Program-made: the position numbers and the translations under genes | Part shown: positions 62,146-64,000 of the stretch, in pieces | How the letters are laid out: each line of letters starts with the position of its first letter | Numbering within the stretch: position 1 is the first letter of the stretch | Notes under the pieces: generated by a model | Database searches by the model: none | Told to the model about the DNA's origin: nothing | Seen by the model: the letters and a program-made list of their open reading frames with translations, nothing else | Origin: CBDCFV01 sp963664625 | GTDB lineage: Bacteria > Chloroflexota > Dehalococcoidia > Lucifugimonadales > UBA3495 | Direction of reading: 5' to 3' | Assembly: GCA_963664625.1 (NCBI GenBank) | Contig: OY761541.1 | Location: forward strand, 310,001-374,000 | DNA: 64,000 nt

Positions 62146-63051
62146 CTACATCATTCGCCCGATGATCCGCTTCGACTGATCCTCGGTCAGCCCCAGGGGT
62201 TTGTGGGCCAGCGGCTCCTCCTCCAAGACCGGCTCGCTGCCGTCAAGAGTCGGCGCTTCCTTCTGGAAGAAAAGCCCGGTGTAGATGGTCTCGCCGAAGG
62301 CTATGGCCTTCTCGCAGGCGGTTTGCCAGTCGCGGGTGTCGTGGTCTTCGTCTTCCAGCTTCTTTATGCGGTCCTTGAAGAAGGCGTGGCTGTTGTCGTG
62401 GTTGAAGGTGACGCACGGGCTGAATACATCCACCAAGGCAAACCCGCTGTGCTGAATTGCCTGCTTCATCAAGTTGGTGAGGTGCCGAACGTCTCCGCTG
62501 TAGCCCCTGGCTACAAAGGTTGCTCCGTTCATGATGGCGGAGGTGATGGGGTTGACCGGCAACTCCACGCTGCCGAAGGGGGTGCTCTTGGTCTTCATCC
62601 CCATGTCACTGGTGGGAGAAATCTGCCCCGTGGTCAACCCGTAAATCTGGTTGTTCATGACGATATAGGTCAGATCAACGTTGCGACGGGCGGTATGTGT
62701 GAAGTGATTGCCACCGATGCCATATCCGTCCCCGTCCCCGCCGGTCACAATTACGTGCATCCGGTGGTTACCCATCTTGGCGCCAGTGGCCACCGCCAGG
62801 GCCCGGCCGTGAAGCGTGTGCATACCGTAGGAATTGAAGTACCCCGGCAGGTTGGACGAGCAGCCGATGCCGCTGACGGTAAGGATTTCGTGGGGACGCA
62901 GTCCCAATTCGGCGGACGCCCGTTGCAGGCTGTTCAAGACCCCGAAGTCACCGCACCCGGGGCACCAGTCGGGGTCAACCAGACCTTTGAAGTCCCTGGC
63001 GGTCAATTCGATTACGGGTTTTCCTTCCGCTTCCGGCAAAGTGGTCGTCAT
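62146..63051 (-). CDS. 2-oxoacid:ferredoxin oxidoreductase, beta subunit
   Basis: 301 residues. WCPGCGDFGVLNSLQRA near the start, GIGCSSNLPGYFNSYGMHTLHGR, the TPP/Mg motif GGDGDGYGIGGNHF and MNNQIYGLTTGQISPTS. It is the TPP-binding subunit of a pyruvate- or 2-oxoglutarate-type oxidoreductase. The alpha subunit precedes it, separated by repeats. Confidence 0.95.
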   Translation of the reverse strand: MTTTLPEAEGKPVIELTARDFKGLVDPDWCPGCGDFGVLNSLQRASAELGLRPHEILTVSGIGCSSNLPGYFNSYGMHTLHGRALAVATGAKMGNHRMHVIVTGGDGDGYGIGGNHFTHTARRNVDLTYIVMNNQIYGLTTGQISPTSDMGMKTKSTPFGSVELPVNPITSAIMNGATFVARGYSGDVRHLTNLMKQAIQHSGFALVDVFSPCVTFNHDNSHAFFKDRIKKLEDEDHDTRDWQTACEKAIAFGETIYTGLFFQKEAPTLDGSEPVLEEEPLAHKPLGLTEDQSKRIIGRMM

Positions 63052-63067
63052 GGATGCACCTCGTTTA

Positions 63068-63144
63068 TGGATTCCCGCCTGCGCGGGAATGACGGGTTAT
63101 AAGGCGGGAACGACAGGTTATAAGATCGAAATGACGGGTCGGGA
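63068..63144. repeat. REP-like palindrome merging into three 21-bp tandem units
   Basis: The dyad GATTCCCGCCTGCGCGGG begins the region. Units at 63082-63102, 63103-63123 and 63124-63144 share a (G/A)xxG(G/A)AA(T/C)GAC(G/A)GGT pattern. It lies between alpha and beta genes. Confidence 0.75.
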
Positions 63145-63181
63145 GGCGGGAATTCCGTCTGCCCTCCCGTAGGCTATAACA

Positions 63182-64000
63182 TCAGGTGATGGCCTCCTGG
63201 TAGGGCACGTAGTGGGCCGTCTTCCCGGCAACCTGCTCCAGCACCCCGTCGACGATGTGGTGGGGCATGAAAGGCTCGCCGTCGTACTTGCGGATGTGCC
63301 CGTCGACGCTGAGGCCAGTCTCACTACGCATATAGCGGTAGAATTGGCCGGAGTAGCTGTTCTCGACCACTATGACCTGCTTGGACCGGGACAGTATCTC
63401 GACAACGGCTTCGCCGTGGAAGGGGACAATCCATTTGATGGGCAGTTGGTTGGCCGTAACGCCCCGTTCCTTGAGTTGGGCCACCGCTTCCTTGATTACG
63501 CCGTAGGTAGAACCCCAACCAACCAGCGTCACCTCGGCGTCTTCAGGCCCCTCGATTTCCGGCGGCTCGACGTCCTTGGCAACGGTCTGGAACTTGCGCC
63601 CGCGCTTCTCCACCATCTTGCGCCGCTTGTGGGGATTGGTGAACTCGTCGCTTATCAGCACCGAGTCCTCGTCGTGCTCGTCCGTGGCGACAACGTGGAC
63701 ATAGCCTTCCAAGCCCGGGAGCGCTCTTGGCGAGATACCAGACTCGGTGTCCTTGTACCGCATGTAGCCGTTGGCCGAAGCCGGCTCGGTGATCAGTTCG
63801 CCCCTGTCGATGTGCGGGTGCATGTCGATCAGGTCCGGGTCGATGCTATAGCGCCCTTCGGCAATCAGCAGGTCGGACACCACTATCGCGGGGCACTGGG
63901 CCTTGTCGACCAGGTTGAACAACTGGGGCATGGTGTTGAAACAGTCCAAGGAGTTCTTCGGAGCGACGATGAAGCGCTCGAAGTCGCCCTGGCTGGCACC
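63182..64000 (-). CDS. 2-oxoacid:ferredoxin oxidoreductase, alpha subunit (start beyond window)
   Basis: The visible 272 residues are the C-terminal part of an alpha subunit: QGDFERFIVAPKNSLDCF, PAIVVSDLLIAEGRYSIDPD, VVATDEHDEDS, a YGVIKEAVAQLKERG block and the final CoA/partner domain. The frame is open to base 64000, so the N-terminus lies outside. Upstream partner of the beta gene; together they oxidise a 2-oxoacid to an acyl-CoA while reducing ferredoxin. Confidence 0.92.
   Translation of the reverse strand, partial: GASQGDFERFIVAPKNSLDCFNTMPQLFNLVDKAQCPAIVVSDLLIAEGRYSIDPDLIDMHPHIDRGELITEPASANGYMRYKDTESGISPRALPGLEGYVHVVATDEHDEDSVLISDEFTNPHKRRKMVEKRGRKFQTVAKDVEPPEIEGPEDAEVTLVGWGSTYGVIKEAVAQLKERGVTANQLPIKWIVPFHGEAVVEILSRSKQVIVVENSYSGQFYRYMRSETGLSVDGHIRKYDGEPFMPHHIVDGVLEQVAGKTAHYVPYQEAIT

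Noticed and set aside
63082..63144. CRISPR-like tandem repeats
   Set aside because: Units are short, adjoining and imperfect, with no spacers and no cas genes.

Overview
The window is about 60% GC and reads as a free-living bacterial chromosome, gene-dense, with GTG and TTG starts often preceded by AGGAGG. I infer Chloroflexota, Dehalococcoidia, close to the SAR202-type lineages. The reasons are the mix of LLM-class flavin oxidoreductases, CitE/HpcH-type aldolases, decarboxylase-like TPP enzymes, formamidase, an archaeal-type phosphoglycerate mutase, LL-diaminopimelate aminotransferase and 2-oxoacid:ferredoxin oxidoreductase. No 16S rRNA or other phylogenetic marker is present to prove it. 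No prophage, transposase or CRISPR array is visible.

Layout: 0-1 kb, a methyltransferase cut by the left edge and tRNA-Val. 1.2-5.1 kb, a forward catabolic operon (GMC oxidoreductase, HAD hydrolase, LLM oxidoreductase, unknown protein). 5.3-7.9 kb, acyl-CoA dehydrogenase and amidase. 8.1-14.4 kb, an Asp-box propeller protein, then an ABC efflux-type operon (adaptor with a giant coiled coil, ATPase, MacB-like permease, small anchored protein). 14.8-15.1 kb, three tRNAs. 15.4-26.2 kb, a long reverse run of housekeeping genes: hflX, dapL, hicBA, a Uma2 protein, dapF, miaA, tpiA, apgM, a TfoX-like gene, pgk, a polyprenyl-synthase-like gene with degraded metal motifs, and a YrdC/Sua5 gene. It joins lower glycolysis, lysine/peptidoglycan precursor synthesis and tRNA modification.

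26-47 kb is mainly small-molecule catabolism: NYN nuclease, DUF35 plus thiolase, HpcH aldolase, M20 peptidase, cupredoxin lipoprotein, AIR-synthase-like protein, threonine-dehydratase-like enzyme, formamidase, two divergent TPP enzymes, SDR, ADP-forming acyl-CoA synthetase, PPOX protein, and three tandem CitE-like paralogues. A 32-bp element occurs in inverted orientation on both sides of 31.8-34.7 kb. That segment also holds a small stand-alone HTH gene with its own promoter and a 34-bp perfect palindrome.

47.3-52.1 kb is the most unusual locus. A 1236-residue protein combines a CHAT-like domain lacking both catalytic residues, a STAND-type P-loop NTPase and TPR repeats. It is followed by a small DUF4258-like gene that overlaps a gene encoding two DUF2283-like repeats. 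This looks like a signalling, conflict or toxin-antitoxin type system, and its role is unproven. After it come an LLM oxidoreductase, a PrpD-like protein, an ECF sigma/anti-sigma pair, a 39-residue zinc-ribbon protein with a good promoter, a flavodoxin-like protein and a double-domain ThyX. At 58.3-64 kb are a third TPP enzyme, an E2 acyltransferase with two subunit-binding domains, a small membrane protein and a 2-oxoacid:ferredoxin oxidoreductase running off the right edge. Several families of short palindromic repeats lie between genes.
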